From Acidobacteriota bacterium (GTDB taxonomy: Bacteria; Actinomycetota; Acidimicrobiia; ATN3), in the NCBI GenBank assembly GCA_003577105.1, contig QEUQ01000003.1, positions 31,392 to 95,391 on the forward strand: a stretch of DNA of 64,000 nucleotides, given 5' to 3'. The notes under the pieces are model-generated. The model did not search any database. It was given only the letters and a program-made list of their open reading frames with translations, and was not told the origin of the DNA. The position numbers and the translations under genes are program-made. Below, in pieces: positions 52,702 through 61,486 of this stretch (positions within the stretch are counted from its first letter, which is position 1; each line of letters starts with the position of its first letter).

Positions 52702-52797
52702 CCTCCCGTGCGTCGGTGGGAATCTTCCTCGCCACTGGGGTTAGGCTAGGGAGGGCTAGATACCGGGGCCCGGCAAATCTCAGAGAAGGGACAGCAG

Positions 52798-54306
52798 ATG
52801 TCCGACTATCAGATGTATATCAATGGCGAGTTCTGTGAGCCCGAGTCGGGTGAGTCATTTGACACGTTTGACCCATCGACCGGAGAGAAGTGGGCGACCG
52901 TCGCCCGCGGGGGCAAGGAAGATGCCGCTCGTGCAATTGACGTTGCATATGACACTCACAAGTCGGGCGTCTGGAGCAGTAAGAGCGGCGAGGAGCGTGC
53001 AGCGGTTCTTGATCAGATTGCCGCAAAGATCACCGGGGCGATGGGCAAGCTTGCAGAACTGGAATCCAAGGACTCAGGTGGAACAATCCGCAAGGCTCAG
53101 CTCGCCGACATCATGGGTGGGGCGAGCACGTTCACGCATTTCGCGAAGCTAGCGAGGGAGACTTCCGACGTAGAGCCCCTTGAGCCGACTGCGATGCCCG
53201 GCCCCTCGGAGAACTACGTGCATAGGGAGCCGTTTGGCGTTTGCTCGGGGATCATCCCGTGGAACTTCCCGTTCATCATGGCTTGCTGGAAGATTGCCCC
53301 GGCGATCGCGGCCGGCAACACGCTCGTACTCAAGCCGGCAAGCATCACCAGCGCGACCGCTGTCGAGCTTGCCAAGCTGATCGACGAAACTGACCTGCCA
53401 AAGGGAGTTTTCAACCTTGTCACAGGCCCGGGCCCAGCGGTAGGCGAGGAGTTGGCGAGCAATTCGAAGGTCGCGAAGGTGGCATTCACAGGCTCGACAG
53501 AGATTGGTCGTCGCATCATGCAGCTTGCTTCGGCGACGGTGAAGAAATGCACACTTGAGCTAGGTGGCAAGTCCGCGGCGATAGTGACCGACGCCGCGGA
53601 TCTTGATCTTGCCGCTGCTGGCGTTCTTTGGGGGACCTTCTTCCACAGCGGCCAGGTTTGTGAATCGGGCACGCGCGCTCTCGTTCACGAGTCAATCTAC
53701 GACGAGTTTGTTTCGATGCTTGCCGACCGCGCTTCGAAGTTGAACATCGGACCGGCCCCGCTGATGACGACGGACATCGGACCAGTGGTGTCGAAGCAGC
53801 AGCTCGACACGATCACTCGCTATGTCCAAATTGGCAAGGATGAGGGTGCGAAGCTTCTCATCGGTGGCGAGCAGGTGCATCCTGATGGTGGTGAGAACGG
53901 CTGGTACTTCGAGCCAACGATCTTCGTTGATGTCGACAACTCGATGAAGATCGCCCAGGAGGAGATCTTTGGGCCAGTTCTCTCTGTCATCAAGGTCTCT
54001 GATGACGACAATGCTGTCGAAGTCGCGAACGACTCGATCTACGGACTGGCCGGTGCCGTGTGGTCGTCGGACATCGAGAGGGCCAAGGGCATTGCCGAGC
54101 GCATGGAGTGCGGAACGGTCTGGATCAACGATCACCACCTATTGAGCCCCAAGTATCCGTTCGGTGGGTACAAGCAGAGTGGGATTGGCCGGGAGCTTGG
54201 TGTTTACGGGTACAACGAGTTCAGGCAGATCAAGCATATTCATGTGGATCAGGGTGGAACGAAGCAGTCACATATGCACTTCTCGGCCCTGTCACCGAAT
54301 CTCTAG
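52798..54306 (+). CDS. Aldehyde dehydrogenase (NAD+)
   Basis: A 502-residue aldehyde dehydrogenase. It shows PWNFPF near the substrate tunnel, FTGSTEIG in the coenzyme site, the active Glu in LELGGKSA and the catalytic Cys in SGQVCESGTR. The end reads FGGYKQSGIGRELG, as in the betaine/phenylacetaldehyde groups. It oxidises an aldehyde to an acid; the physiological substrate is unclear. The gene follows a GGGAC-type weak ribosome site. It is convergent with the decayed HNH region. Confidence 0.93.
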   Translation: MSDYQMYINGEFCEPESGESFDTFDPSTGEKWATVARGGKEDAARAIDVAYDTHKSGVWSSKSGEERAAVLDQIAAKITGAMGKLAELESKDSGGTIRKAQLADIMGGASTFTHFAKLARETSDVEPLEPTAMPGPSENYVHREPFGVCSGIIPWNFPFIMACWKIAPAIAAGNTLVLKPASITSATAVELAKLIDETDLPKGVFNLVTGPGPAVGEELASNSKVAKVAFTGSTEIGRRIMQLASATVKKCTLELGGKSAAIVTDAADLDLAAAGVLWGTFFHSGQVCESGTRALVHESIYDEFVSMLADRASKLNIGPAPLMTTDIGPVVSKQQLDTITRYVQIGKDEGAKLLIGGEQVHPDGGENGWYFEPTIFVDVDNSMKIAQEEIFGPVLSVIKVSDDDNAVEVANDSIYGLAGAVWSSDIERAKGIAERMECGTVWINDHHLLSPKYPFGGYKQSGIGRELGVYGYNEFRQIKHIHVDQGGTKQSHMHFSALSPNL

Positions 54307-54309
54307 TCG

Positions 54310-54673
54310 CACCCCCACGGAACCAAGGTCCGCCAGCTAGAACCCTTTGCCGGCGATTGGCCTCCAATTCCACGCGCGCCAAACCTCCCTAAGCTGAATC
54401 CACCAGCTGAGTGATGGATTACCTGATGGCCCTAGCCTTGTCAGGTGTCTAGGACCTAGCCCGATCTGCAAGACCAGAGTTTTCTTTGGGTGCTACTCCT
54501 GTCTCAGAGGCCAAAGTCACCCAAGCGATCTAAAGGCCACCAGATGCCACCTGCATTGCTTCAATTGCACGAACAACAGCTACCTTTTCAACCCGGATAG
54601 CTTCTTCGCCAGCCTCTAGCTCACCCATGCGCCTATAGAGATCTCTAAGCCCCCAGCCTGAGAAATCAAACAT
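54310..54673 (-). pseudogene. Decayed DUF222/HNH endonuclease-type gene
   Basis: From ATG 54673 a 47-residue frame (to TAG 54530) reads MFDFSGWGLRDLYRRMGELE and then a Glu/Val-rich helix, close to the N-terminus of actinobacterial DUF222 proteins that carry an HNH nuclease domain. After the stop the same frame continues with WVTLASETGVAPKE and LADRARS, the next expected DUF222 segment, broken by three more stops. No HNH domain remains before the aldehyde dehydrogenase gene. Such families often move as repeats (13E12-like). A LexA box stands 77 bases upstream. Family assignment is from memory of the pattern. Confidence 0.6.
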
Positions 54674-54749
54674 CTTCCACACACTCCCCCCCAGCTACCT
54701 AAAGCCCAGCGCCCATTGCTACAACAAAGTACCCAAACCCAGCTACAAA

Positions 54750-54763
54750 CGAACACGTGTTCG
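54750..54763 (-). promoter_or_regulatory. LexA (SOS) box
   Basis: CGAACACGTGTTCG is a perfect 14-base palindrome and fits the Gram-positive LexA/DinR consensus CGAAC-N4-GTTCG exactly. It precedes the remnant DUF222 gene on the - strand, as is common for SOS-induced HNH-type genes in actinobacteria. Confidence 0.75.
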
Positions 54764-54780
54764 ACTATACCCATGCCCTA

Positions 54781-54822
54781 CGACAACTAGCAATAGCTTC
54801 AGAGGGCTATTTCGACAACTAG
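54781..54822. repeat. Direct repeat CGACAACTAG, two copies
   Basis: Ten-base copies at 54781-54790 and 54813-54822 in the stretch between the LexA box and the helicase gene. Between them AATAGC and GCTATT form a short dyad. They may be target-site duplications or insertion scars, or chance. Confidence 0.4.
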
Positions 54823-54859
54823 GCCCGCCAAACCCGGCAGGCTGGCCACGCCCCCACGA

Positions 54860-56137
54860 CTAGCGCCGTTTGCGCATTCCCCTGGAAGGAGGGCGGCCTC
54901 GGGAAAACGGCCCAGTTGACTGACGGCTCCGAGACTTCGGGGGCGTCCACGCCGACAGATCCTCAAGGCGCGGGTCCGAAGGATCCATATCGACAATCCC
55001 CTGGTTTATGCGGACCTGACGCTGCAGGCGCCGAACTTCGTGCTGTTCGCTCCACAAGACCAGCGTGACCGCAAGCCCCTTCTCACCAGCGCGGGCGGTT
55101 CGCCCTGAGCGATGGAGATACGACTTGGCGTCGTCGGGTGGGTCGTAGTGGAGAACGACGTCGATTCCATCGATGTGAATTCCGCGGGCCGCTACGTCAG
55201 TAGCGACTAATACTTTGGTCCGTCCGGCCGCGAAAGCCGCTAGAGCCTTCTCTCGTTGTGCCTGCGGCAGATCGCCATGGATCGCCTTGGCATCTAGGCC
55301 CTTCAACTTGAGTTGCGAAGCCAGCTGGTCGGCCCCCTGCTTGGTATTGGTGAATGCGAGGACCCGGGGGTAAGCCTCACAGATCTTGACGGCTACGCCT
55401 AGCTTTGAGGCGGGCTTGACCGTTATGAATCGATGCTCCATCTCGTCGACGGTGACTGAACGGGACTCAACCTCGTGAAAAACCGGATCCTCCATGTAAC
55501 GCTTGACGAGGCTGTTCACGGCAGAGTCCAGGGTCGCCGAAAAGAGCAGTGTCTGGTGCTTCTTGTTTGCCTGGCGCAAGATCCGCTCAACCTGGGGGAG
55601 AAAGCCCATGTCGGCCATGCGGTCGGCTTCATCTAGAACCACAAGTGCCAGGTCCGAAACGCTGAGGGCCTTGCGCTCAATGAGGTCGATCATGCGCCCC
55701 GGGGTGGCAATAACTATGTCGATTCCCTTGCGGGCGGCTTCTATTTGCCGCCCAAGCGGAACGCCGCCGTAAAAGGCATCGAGGTGGAGACCCCGTACTG
55801 CCGCGAGTGGCCGCAGCGAATCAGCTACCTGGCTTGCCAATTCGCGAGTTGGCACAAGCACCAACGACTCCGGATGGCGCTGCTTCGCCTTGGCAGTCCG
55901 CTCAATCATCGGAATTCCAAAAGCAAGCGTCTTGCCCGAGCCGGTCTTGGCCTTACCTGCGACATCACGCCCGGCGAGCGCATCCGGAATTGTCATTTCC
56001 TGGATCGGGAAGGGCTCGTCTATGCCAGCGTTGTCGAGGACCTCGATTAGGTCGTCATCAATTCCGAGGTCTCTAAAGGTCAATGATTCAGTTGTCTCGG
56101 CGTCTGCTGCCGGTTCTGGTGATGCGGGAAAGCTCAT
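54860..56137 (-). CDS. DEAD-box RNA helicase
   Basis: A 425-residue ATP-dependent RNA helicase. Motifs in order are the Q-motif (PFPIQ), AKTGSGKT, PTRELA, TPGRM, DEAD, SAT, VATDVAARGIHIDG and HRSGRTARAG, followed by a short basic RS-rich tail ending MRKRR. It unwinds RNA duplexes in ribosome assembly or cold adaptation. The frame stays open to 56665, but family similarity starts at ATG 56137. It diverges from the phytoene desaturase-like gene. Confidence 0.93.
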   Translation of the reverse strand: MSFPASPEPAADAETTESLTFRDLGIDDDLIEVLDNAGIDEPFPIQEMTIPDALAGRDVAGKAKTGSGKTLAFGIPMIERTAKAKQRHPESLVLVPTRELASQVADSLRPLAAVRGLHLDAFYGGVPLGRQIEAARKGIDIVIATPGRMIDLIERKALSVSDLALVVLDEADRMADMGFLPQVERILRQANKKHQTLLFSATLDSAVNSLVKRYMEDPVFHEVESRSVTVDEMEHRFITVKPASKLGVAVKICEAYPRVLAFTNTKQGADQLASQLKLKGLDAKAIHGDLPQAQREKALAAFAAGRTKVLVATDVAARGIHIDGIDVVLHYDPPDDAKSYLHRSGRTARAGEKGLAVTLVLWSEQHEVRRLQRQVRINQGIVDMDPSDPRLEDLSAWTPPKSRSRQSTGPFSRGRPPSRGMRKRR

Positions 56138-56449
56138 AGTCTTTGCGTCGGGCTCCTGGTTTCTTGGCCTCGTCTCTCGTCCGTTGTGCGAATGGCGCTG
56201 GAGTTCATCAGTTGCGCCAACCGGGAGAAGCTCACGAATCTTCCATGTTGCGATGCGTGCAGCGAAGCGGTGTGGCCTAAGGGTATCAGAGCCTGCCGAC
56301 ATTTTGGGCGAAGGGCGTATCGCAGGTAGCTGCAACCTGCGGATATGGCTCTTGTCGTAGGCGTCCAATAGCATCTTGGATGTCCGTGGCCGGCTCCACG
56401 TCGATACCCGCCGGAGTCGCGCTGCGGGACTATTCAGGAGGTAGTCAAG
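56138..56449. other. Intergenic region between divergent genes
   Basis: A stretch of 312 bases between helicase (-) and FAD oxidoreductase (+) holds no gene I can support; open frames over it have no recognisable domain. An AGGAGG at 56437-56442 serves TTG 56450. It presumably contains the two divergent promoters, but no clear boxes are visible. Confidence 0.5.
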
Positions 56450-57919
56450 TTGGCCGGTGAAACCGATAACTACGACGCAATCGTCATTGGCGCGGGGTAC
56501 GGAGGCGTCACAACCGCAGCGCTCATGGCCAAGGCCGGCAAGCGTGTCCTGATACTTGAGAAGGGTACGCAGCCAGGCGGAAAGGCCGTGACGATTCGCA
56601 AGGGTGGAGCGGCCTACGAAATGTGGCCGATTGCCGGAGGGCCTTCGGAGGGCTCGCGCTTCCATGAGCTAGTGAGAGACCTCGGCCTCGACCCAGCAGA
56701 GCTGATAGTCATGCCCGAGCAAACGGGGGAGTTCCTTTATAGAGATGCAAGTGGCGAGTGGCTGAAATTCGGCTTCTCCTCCCGCCCTTCGGAGGATCCC
56801 GGCGCGGCCGGCCGTATGCCCAAAGCGCTCGGGATCGACCCGGCAGATCTAGGCGGCATGATGCAAATGACGGCATCGATCTTCTCAATGCCCGAAGACG
56901 AGATCGCCAAGCACGACGAGACATCCACTCTTGAGTGGCTTGGCCAGTTCAACCTGCCCGAGCCGCTAATGGCCTACATGGGCGTCGTGCTCAACCTGCT
57001 CTTCGTCGTGCCGATCGACCGACTACCAGTGTCAGAGGCAGTCCGAACACTCAAGGATTTCTTTCGAGGCGGCGGAGGTCGTTATCACGCAGGCGGCTTT
57101 GGTCACATCGCCGAGCTCGCCGTTGGATACGTCGAGTCACATGGAGGCAAGCTCCTCACTTCTCAGCGTGTCGTGCGCATCCTGATTGAGGATGGGCGCG
57201 CCGTCGGCGTCGCGACATCAGACGGCGAATACCGAGCGCCGGTAGTGATCTCCAATGCCGGCGTACAGCCGACGGTCTTGAAGCTGCTAACCGGTGCGGA
57301 TCTCGATTCGGAGTACATCGATAAGGTGAAGTCCTATGAGCCATCGTGGGCGTTTGTTGGGGTGCGCTATTTCCTCGATGCGCCGGTCTTCGAGTACCCC
57401 ATGTACCTAGCCTTCAGCGATGAGAGCTGGTGGGAAAGCACCCGATTTGCCGCAGCTGAGGCCGGCGATTGGCCCGAGGACCCGTTGCTTTTCGTGGCCG
57501 TGCCAGGCCTCTACGACACGTCGCTGATACCGGACTCCGATCACCAGGTAGCACTAGTCGGAACCCTGTCGAGCCCCGATCCGGAATCTCCCATGAATGA
57601 CGCGGCGATTGAGAAGGTCGAAGAGATGACCGCTCGGCTCTGGCCCGCGATCACTAATCACCTAGTCCGAAAAGAGATCTACAACGCACATTCGGTCTCG
57701 GCTGCGAGCCGTGACGCTGTAGTGCCTGGGCAAGGCGGGGAGTGCATCGGGTTGGCTCAGGTAATCGGGCAGTGCGGTGCCTCGAAGCCTGACATAAGAG
57801 GGCCGGTGCCGGGGTTGTACTTCACCGGATGCGACGCGGGTGGGTACGGGTGCGGTACGCACCAAGCTGTTGAATCGGGTTTCGTCGTAGCTGAGGCGGT
57901 ACTCGCGGACCTGGGGTGA
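56450..57919 (+). CDS. FAD-dependent oxidoreductase, phytoene desaturase-like
   Basis: A 489-residue flavoprotein of the CrtI/CrtD family. The dinucleotide motif reads IVIGAGYGGVTTAALMAKAG, then EKGTQPGGKAVT, and a C-terminal FAD segment has GLYFTGCDAGGYGCGTHQAVESG. Known members desaturate carotenoids or isomerise poly-cis carotenoids, but related members act on other lipids, and no carotenoid genes adjoin. TTG 56450 follows AGGAGG by 7 bases. It is convergent with the kinase-like gene. Confidence 0.82.
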   Translation: MAGETDNYDAIVIGAGYGGVTTAALMAKAGKRVLILEKGTQPGGKAVTIRKGGAAYEMWPIAGGPSEGSRFHELVRDLGLDPAELIVMPEQTGEFLYRDASGEWLKFGFSSRPSEDPGAAGRMPKALGIDPADLGGMMQMTASIFSMPEDEIAKHDETSTLEWLGQFNLPEPLMAYMGVVLNLLFVVPIDRLPVSEAVRTLKDFFRGGGGRYHAGGFGHIAELAVGYVESHGGKLLTSQRVVRILIEDGRAVGVATSDGEYRAPVVISNAGVQPTVLKLLTGADLDSEYIDKVKSYEPSWAFVGVRYFLDAPVFEYPMYLAFSDESWWESTRFAAAEAGDWPEDPLLFVAVPGLYDTSLIPDSDHQVALVGTLSSPDPESPMNDAAIEKVEEMTARLWPAITNHLVRKEIYNAHSVSAASRDAVVPGQGGECIGLAQVIGQCGASKPDIRGPVPGLYFTGCDAGGYGCGTHQAVESGFVVAEAVLADLG

Positions 57920-57950
57920 GTGGCTGCGCGATTTAGGCGCAATCGCGCGA

Positions 57951-58940
57951 CTACCCGCGATCTACCCTCAGGTGAAACCGCTTGGTTCGCCCGGGCAAGA
58001 TCGGTCGGTAGTCAGCTCGCCTTACCTTGGTGCGCCAGAAGCGCTCCGCTCGGCGCATGTTCAAGAACAACCACCAAATCGGCATGTCCTGCCGGTAATA
58101 GGACTTCACGCTCGAGAGTTCAATTGGGCGCAGGTCGACTCCTGATTTCGCGAACTCAGCCATGGCTGCCTGCCCACCAAGGAAGTCGTTGACCAAGTCC
58201 AATGCCGGAGGCACCAGCGACCCCTTCTGCTCCTTGAATAGGTTCGCCAGCAGGTCCGTCAAGACCAGGCGAAGCACGTAGTAGCGGTCAAGGACGTCCT
58301 GTAGGAAGTACCGCCGGATGACCCACTGCATCGATTGCGGGCAGATTCGCACGAACAGCTCGGCATCAAGCTGCTCGACGCCGTCAACTCGCATTAGCGG
58401 CGTTGATGTATCGAAGTAGAACGGTTGGGACCCTGGTTCGGCGAGTGCCCAGTTCGAGATTTGAGAGTCGAGCCCCAGTTCGACTCCCGCAGATCCCGAG
58501 AGCGATGCGTTGTGCGCGTAGACCTTGCGAATCTCACCGAGCACGGAGTCAATCAGCCCGAGCGATTCATCGGCGGGCGCGGAGTGAATCAGCTTGTGCC
58601 CAACGCTCGCGGGGTCGAGCTTCGTCTGCGTTAGATAGAGCACGGGCCCCCACTTCGAATCAACCGTGACAAGCCCCCAGTCGGGGAGCCGCAGCCCGAG
58701 ATCGGCGAGAGCAACGTTGTAAGCCCGGTAGATCGTCTCGTACTCACGGGCTTCGTCATTGGTTTCGAAGAGCGCCATTCGCTTGAAGACGATGCCTTCG
58801 CACCCTGATGCATCGAAGGCCAAGATCGTTGACATCTCCCCGTAGCCGATCACCTTCGCCGGCACGGGTCCTCTCTCGGGATGCGCGGGGTCGAAAGTCT
58901 CCTCGAAGCGCTCGATCAATTCCCGGTCGGCTTCGAGCAT
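57951..58940 (-). CDS. Kinase-like protein of unknown function (DUF6206-like)
   Basis: A 329-residue protein with no clear enzymatic family. Residues about 30-60 (IGYGEMSTILAFDASG, then IVFKRM) look like the glycine-rich loop and Lys of protein-kinase or aminoglycoside-phosphotransferase folds. The central region has a YFDTSTPLMR segment that could hold a metal Asp. I recall the family name DUF6206 for similar proteins, but cannot check it. It starts 9 bases after the aminotransferase gene, suggesting a two-gene unit. Function not assigned. Confidence 0.6.
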   Translation of the reverse strand: MLEADRELIERFEETFDPAHPERGPVPAKVIGYGEMSTILAFDASGCEGIVFKRMALFETNDEAREYETIYRAYNVALADLGLRLPDWGLVTVDSKWGPVLYLTQTKLDPASVGHKLIHSAPADESLGLIDSVLGEIRKVYAHNASLSGSAGVELGLDSQISNWALAEPGSQPFYFDTSTPLMRVDGVEQLDAELFVRICPQSMQWVIRRYFLQDVLDRYYVLRLVLTDLLANLFKEQKGSLVPPALDLVNDFLGGQAAMAEFAKSGVDLRPIELSSVKSYYRQDMPIWWLFLNMRRAERFWRTKVRRADYRPILPGRTKRFHLRVDRG

Positions 58941-58948
58941 GCCGGTCT

Positions 58949-60253
58949 CTATGCGACCGATTCGGGTGCCAAGGCTTTCGCGAGCGTCTGGTACTGAGGT
59001 GTCGCCAGCCTCTCGAGCGCGCCCGCATAGATCTCGATCGCGGATTCAACCTCACTGTCGGTGACCGTCAGCGGGAGCAGGAACTGAGTCACTCGCTTGT
59101 CGTTGTTGGAGTACACGGCAAAGATCCCCGAGTCGAAGAGGATCTTGCTCATTAACACGCCTTCAGCGTCGGTTCGGTGAACTAGGCCGAGCATCATGCC
59201 GAGGCGGCGAACTTCGATGAGGGGGCCATCGGCTGGGTTGATAAGTACCTCCAGCCCTTTGCTGAGACTCTCGCCAACCGCGCGAACGCGCTCGAGAAAG
59301 TCCGGCTGCGAAGAGATTTCGAGGACTTTGAGCGCTGCCGCGCATCCCAGCTCTGCACCCCCGAAGGTCGAAATATGAATGAACGGATCTGGTTCAAAGA
59401 TCCGGTCATGCCCAGTCCGGTAGCACGTCGCGGCAATCGGATAGATGCCCCCTGATAACCCCTTGCCGGTTGTGATGAAGTCGGGTACGACGCCGTATTG
59501 CTCTGCGGCCCAGAGGGTTCCGGTTCGCCCGAGCCCAGTCTGGATCTCATCGAGTACGAACAGCGCACCCCGCTCGGCGCAGAGTTCGGCGACGCTCGCC
59601 ATGTAGGCGGTATCAGGTACGACCATGCCGAGTGTTGCCGGCACCGCTTCGAGAATCACGGCAGCCGTCTGGCTTGTCACCTCAGCATCGAGTGCATCGA
59701 GATCGTTGAACGGAACCTGTACAAAGCCGGGGATCTGAGGGCCAAACGGCTCGCGGTATTTGGCGTCACCCGTTGCCATTGAGAGGCCGGTGTGGCCATG
59801 GTACCCGCCGGTTGCCGAGACCACCCCTGAGCGGCCGGTCAGTCCTCGCGCCATCTTGAGCGCCGTATCGACGGCTTCACCTCCACCGGATGCGAAGACG
59901 ACCTTCTCGATATCCCCCGGCATGCCGGCCGTCAGCGCTTGCGCCACTGCGGCCCTTGCCTCTGACAGAAGGTGGTGGTTGCCAACGTCGAAACGACCGA
60001 GCGCTTCGGTTAGCGCCTGAATCACCTCGGGATTTCGGTGGCCCAGATTGAAGACGCCGCCGTTGCAGTGAGCATTCAGGAAGCGGCGACCGTTGACGTC
60101 CCAGAAATAGGAACCCTCACGTTTGCCCATCACGATGTCCATGCCAAAAGAGCGGAAGAACCTGAGTTTGGGCTCTGAAAGACGTGCGCCGAACGCGGCC
60201 AGAGCAGCGTCGCGGTCTTCGAAATAGTAGGTATCGGGCATGGGGGAGATCAT
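58949..60253 (-). CDS. Class III aminotransferase (PLP-dependent)
   Basis: A 434-residue aminotransferase of the ornithine/4-aminobutyrate group. It shows [26 protein letters not shown] with the cofactor Asp, and the Schiff-base Lys in TTGKGLSGG. It moves an amino group between a terminal amine and 2-oxo acid; the substrate is unknown. The start is ATG 60253 or ATG 60241. The frame open to 60442 is longer but has no domain. It is followed by the kinase-like gene and is divergent from the Phd antitoxin. Confidence 0.9.
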   Translation of the reverse strand: MISPMPDTYYFEDRDAALAAFGARLSEPKLRFFRSFGMDIVMGKREGSYFWDVNGRRFLNAHCNGGVFNLGHRNPEVIQALTEALGRFDVGNHHLLSEARAAVAQALTAGMPGDIEKVVFASGGGEAVDTALKMARGLTGRSGVVSATGGYHGHTGLSMATGDAKYREPFGPQIPGFVQVPFNDLDALDAEVTSQTAAVILEAVPATLGMVVPDTAYMASVAELCAERGALFVLDEIQTGLGRTGTLWAAEQYGVVPDFITTGKGLSGGIYPIAATCYRTGHDRIFEPDPFIHISTFGGAELGCAAALKVLEISSQPDFLERVRAVGESLSKGLEVLINPADGPLIEVRRLGMMLGLVHRTDAEGVLMSKILFDSGIFAVYSNNDKRVTQFLLPLTVTDSEVESAIEIYAGALERLATPQYQTLAKALAPESVA

Positions 60254-60322
60254 AGGCGCGAGCACTCTGGCCTGGTGGGGTGGTGTGATTATCCGGCAGA
60301 CTGGGTTTCGTGTGCACTGGCC

Positions 60323-60375
60323 AAGTGTCATCAACAAAGTGACTACCCAAGTGACCACTAGGCCTATAAGGTGAC
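60323..60375. promoter_or_regulatory. Iterated AAGTGAC-type sites upstream of phd antitoxin
   Basis: Four related heptamers lie in the same orientation: AAGTGTC 60323, AAGTGAC 60337, AAGTGAC 60349 and AAGGTGAC 60368. A TAGGCCTA palindrome and a CTATAA -10-like sequence are mixed in. Direct iterated sites of this kind suit cooperative binding by an autoregulating antitoxin. Confidence 0.45.
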
Positions 60376-60406
60376 AAGACAAGTCTGGATTGGGAGTACG
60401 AGATCT

Positions 60407-60643
60407 ATGGCTGAAATCGGTGTGAAGGATCTGAAGGCGCACGCCTCAGAGGTTGTTGCCAATGTTGAGGGTGGCACTGCATACATCGTCACCAAGCGCG
60501 GCCGCCCTGCGGCAGTTCTCATGCCTATCGAAGATGCCGAAGACGCGGTACTGGCCAACGCCGATGAGTATGTTCGCCTGCGCCGCCACGCCCGTGCCGA
60601 CCACAAAGCGGGGCGTTCGATCAGCATCGGCGATCTGGACTGA
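60407..60643 (+). CDS. Phd/YefM-type antitoxin
   Basis: The 78-residue protein has the family N-terminus VKDLKAHASEVVANVEGGTAYIVTKRGRPAAVLMPI. It binds DNA with its N-terminal domain and the toxin with its C-terminal tail (DLD). ATG 60407 begins the domain; the frame is open to 60371. It overlaps the RelE gene by 4 bases as CTGA, and both are expected to be expressed and regulated together through the upstream iterons. Confidence 0.88.
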   Translation: MAEIGVKDLKAHASEVVANVEGGTAYIVTKRGRPAAVLMPIEDAEDAVLANADEYVRLRRHARADHKAGRSISIGDLD

Positions 60644-60936
60644 AAAACTTCGAAGTTCGCCTCTCGCCAGCTGCGGTCAGAGAGTTCAAGAAACTGACAG
60701 CGGAGTCCCGCGGGCGAATTCGCCGGGGTCTTGGAGTCATCGCTGAACAGGCAACTGAGGAAAAGGGTTCTTCGGGGAAGGAGGTCATGGAAATCAAGGG
60801 AGCGAAGGACAGCTTCTATCGGCTTCGTGTTGGCGACTACCGAGTCATGTTCGATCTGATTCCAGAGGACTCCGTGATTCTCGTGCTTGGCGTTGTGCAT
60901 AGGCGCGACCTCGAACGGTGGATTCGCAATCGCTAA
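60640..60936 (+). CDS. RelE/ParE-family toxin, CTG start in CTGA overlap
   Basis: A 98-residue protein in the frame after the antitoxin stop. Its sequence reads FEVRLSPAAVREFKKL, then FYRLRVGDYRVMFDL and VHRRDLERWIRNR, typical of RelE mRNA interferases. RelE cleaves mRNA in the ribosome; the catalytic Arg-rich end is complete. No ATG, GTG or TTG lies early enough to include the conserved N-terminus. CTG at 60640 overlaps the antitoxin stop as CTGA and starts exactly at the family boundary. Gene-finders that need standard starts would miss it. Confidence 0.85.
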   Translation: MKNFEVRLSPAAVREFKKLTAESRGRIRRGLGVIAEQATEEKGSSGKEVMEIKGAKDSFYRLRVGDYRVMFDLIPEDSVILVLGVVHRRDLERWIRNR

Positions 60937-61057
60937 CTCGCTCTCGACGTTCAGATTTCAGGGGTTGTGAGATGCGCCTTCGTCAAAGCAGAGCGTTCGG
61001 CGGGTATCTCGTAGCCGTTGAGGCTGCAGTCGTGGACGGGCATGCCCAAGGCGTTTG

Positions 61058-61486
61058 CTAGCTGCCGATTAGGTCGAACCCTTCGGCACCGGCCGCTTCG
61101 GCTAGTCTCGCATCGAAGCATGCGAATGTCGTGCAGTTAGGGTCCGCGTCGCGGGTTGCTATGGCGGATGCAAGTTGGACCGAGTCATAGGCCCTGAGGT
61201 CGTGACTGACGACGATTTCAGAAGCCAGCTCGATTATCGGGTCGGTGACGCCGACCACGAAGTACCGCTGGCTCGAATCTGCAAGCTCAAATCCGAATTC
61301 GGCAATAAGGGTCCGGGCTTCCGCCCCAGTCAGTTCGCCCATTCGGCGTTTGCGGGAGATCGCTGATATGACCTCAACGCGCGCAATTCCGGAGATCACT
61401 AGGTTTTCGATTTGGCGGATTGCATCAGATTCGGCTTCGTCTGCGTAGATCTTTACGATTGCCGACGAATCCACGAAGGCCGTCAG
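61058..61486 (-). CDS. PIN-domain toxin (VapC-like), probable CTG start
   Basis: A 142-residue PIN-domain ribonuclease. Acidic active-site residues are at VDSSAIVK (D6), the middle Glu in SAISRKRR..ELTG, and D in AYDSVQLASA and CFDARLAEA. GTG 61474 would begin the protein in the middle of the first strand (VDSSAIVK). CTG at 61486 adds LTAF and overlaps the antitoxin stop as CTGA, giving the usual VapC start (MTAFVDSSA). The coupled antitoxin lies upstream. Its end faces the RelE gene end 121 bases away. Confidence 0.85.
   Translation of the reverse strand: MTAFVDSSAIVKIYADEAESDAIRQIENLVISGIARVEVISAISRKRRMGELTGAEARTLIAEFGFELADSSQRYFVVGVTDPIIELASEIVVSHDLRAYDSVQLASAIATRDADPNCTTFACFDARLAEAAGAEGFDLIGS

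Noticed and set aside
60951..61043. A 30-codon - strand frame (MPVHDCSLNGYEIP...) downstream of the VapC-like gene
   Set aside because: Too short, no ribosome site and no family that I recognise; it could be a remnant but cannot be supported.
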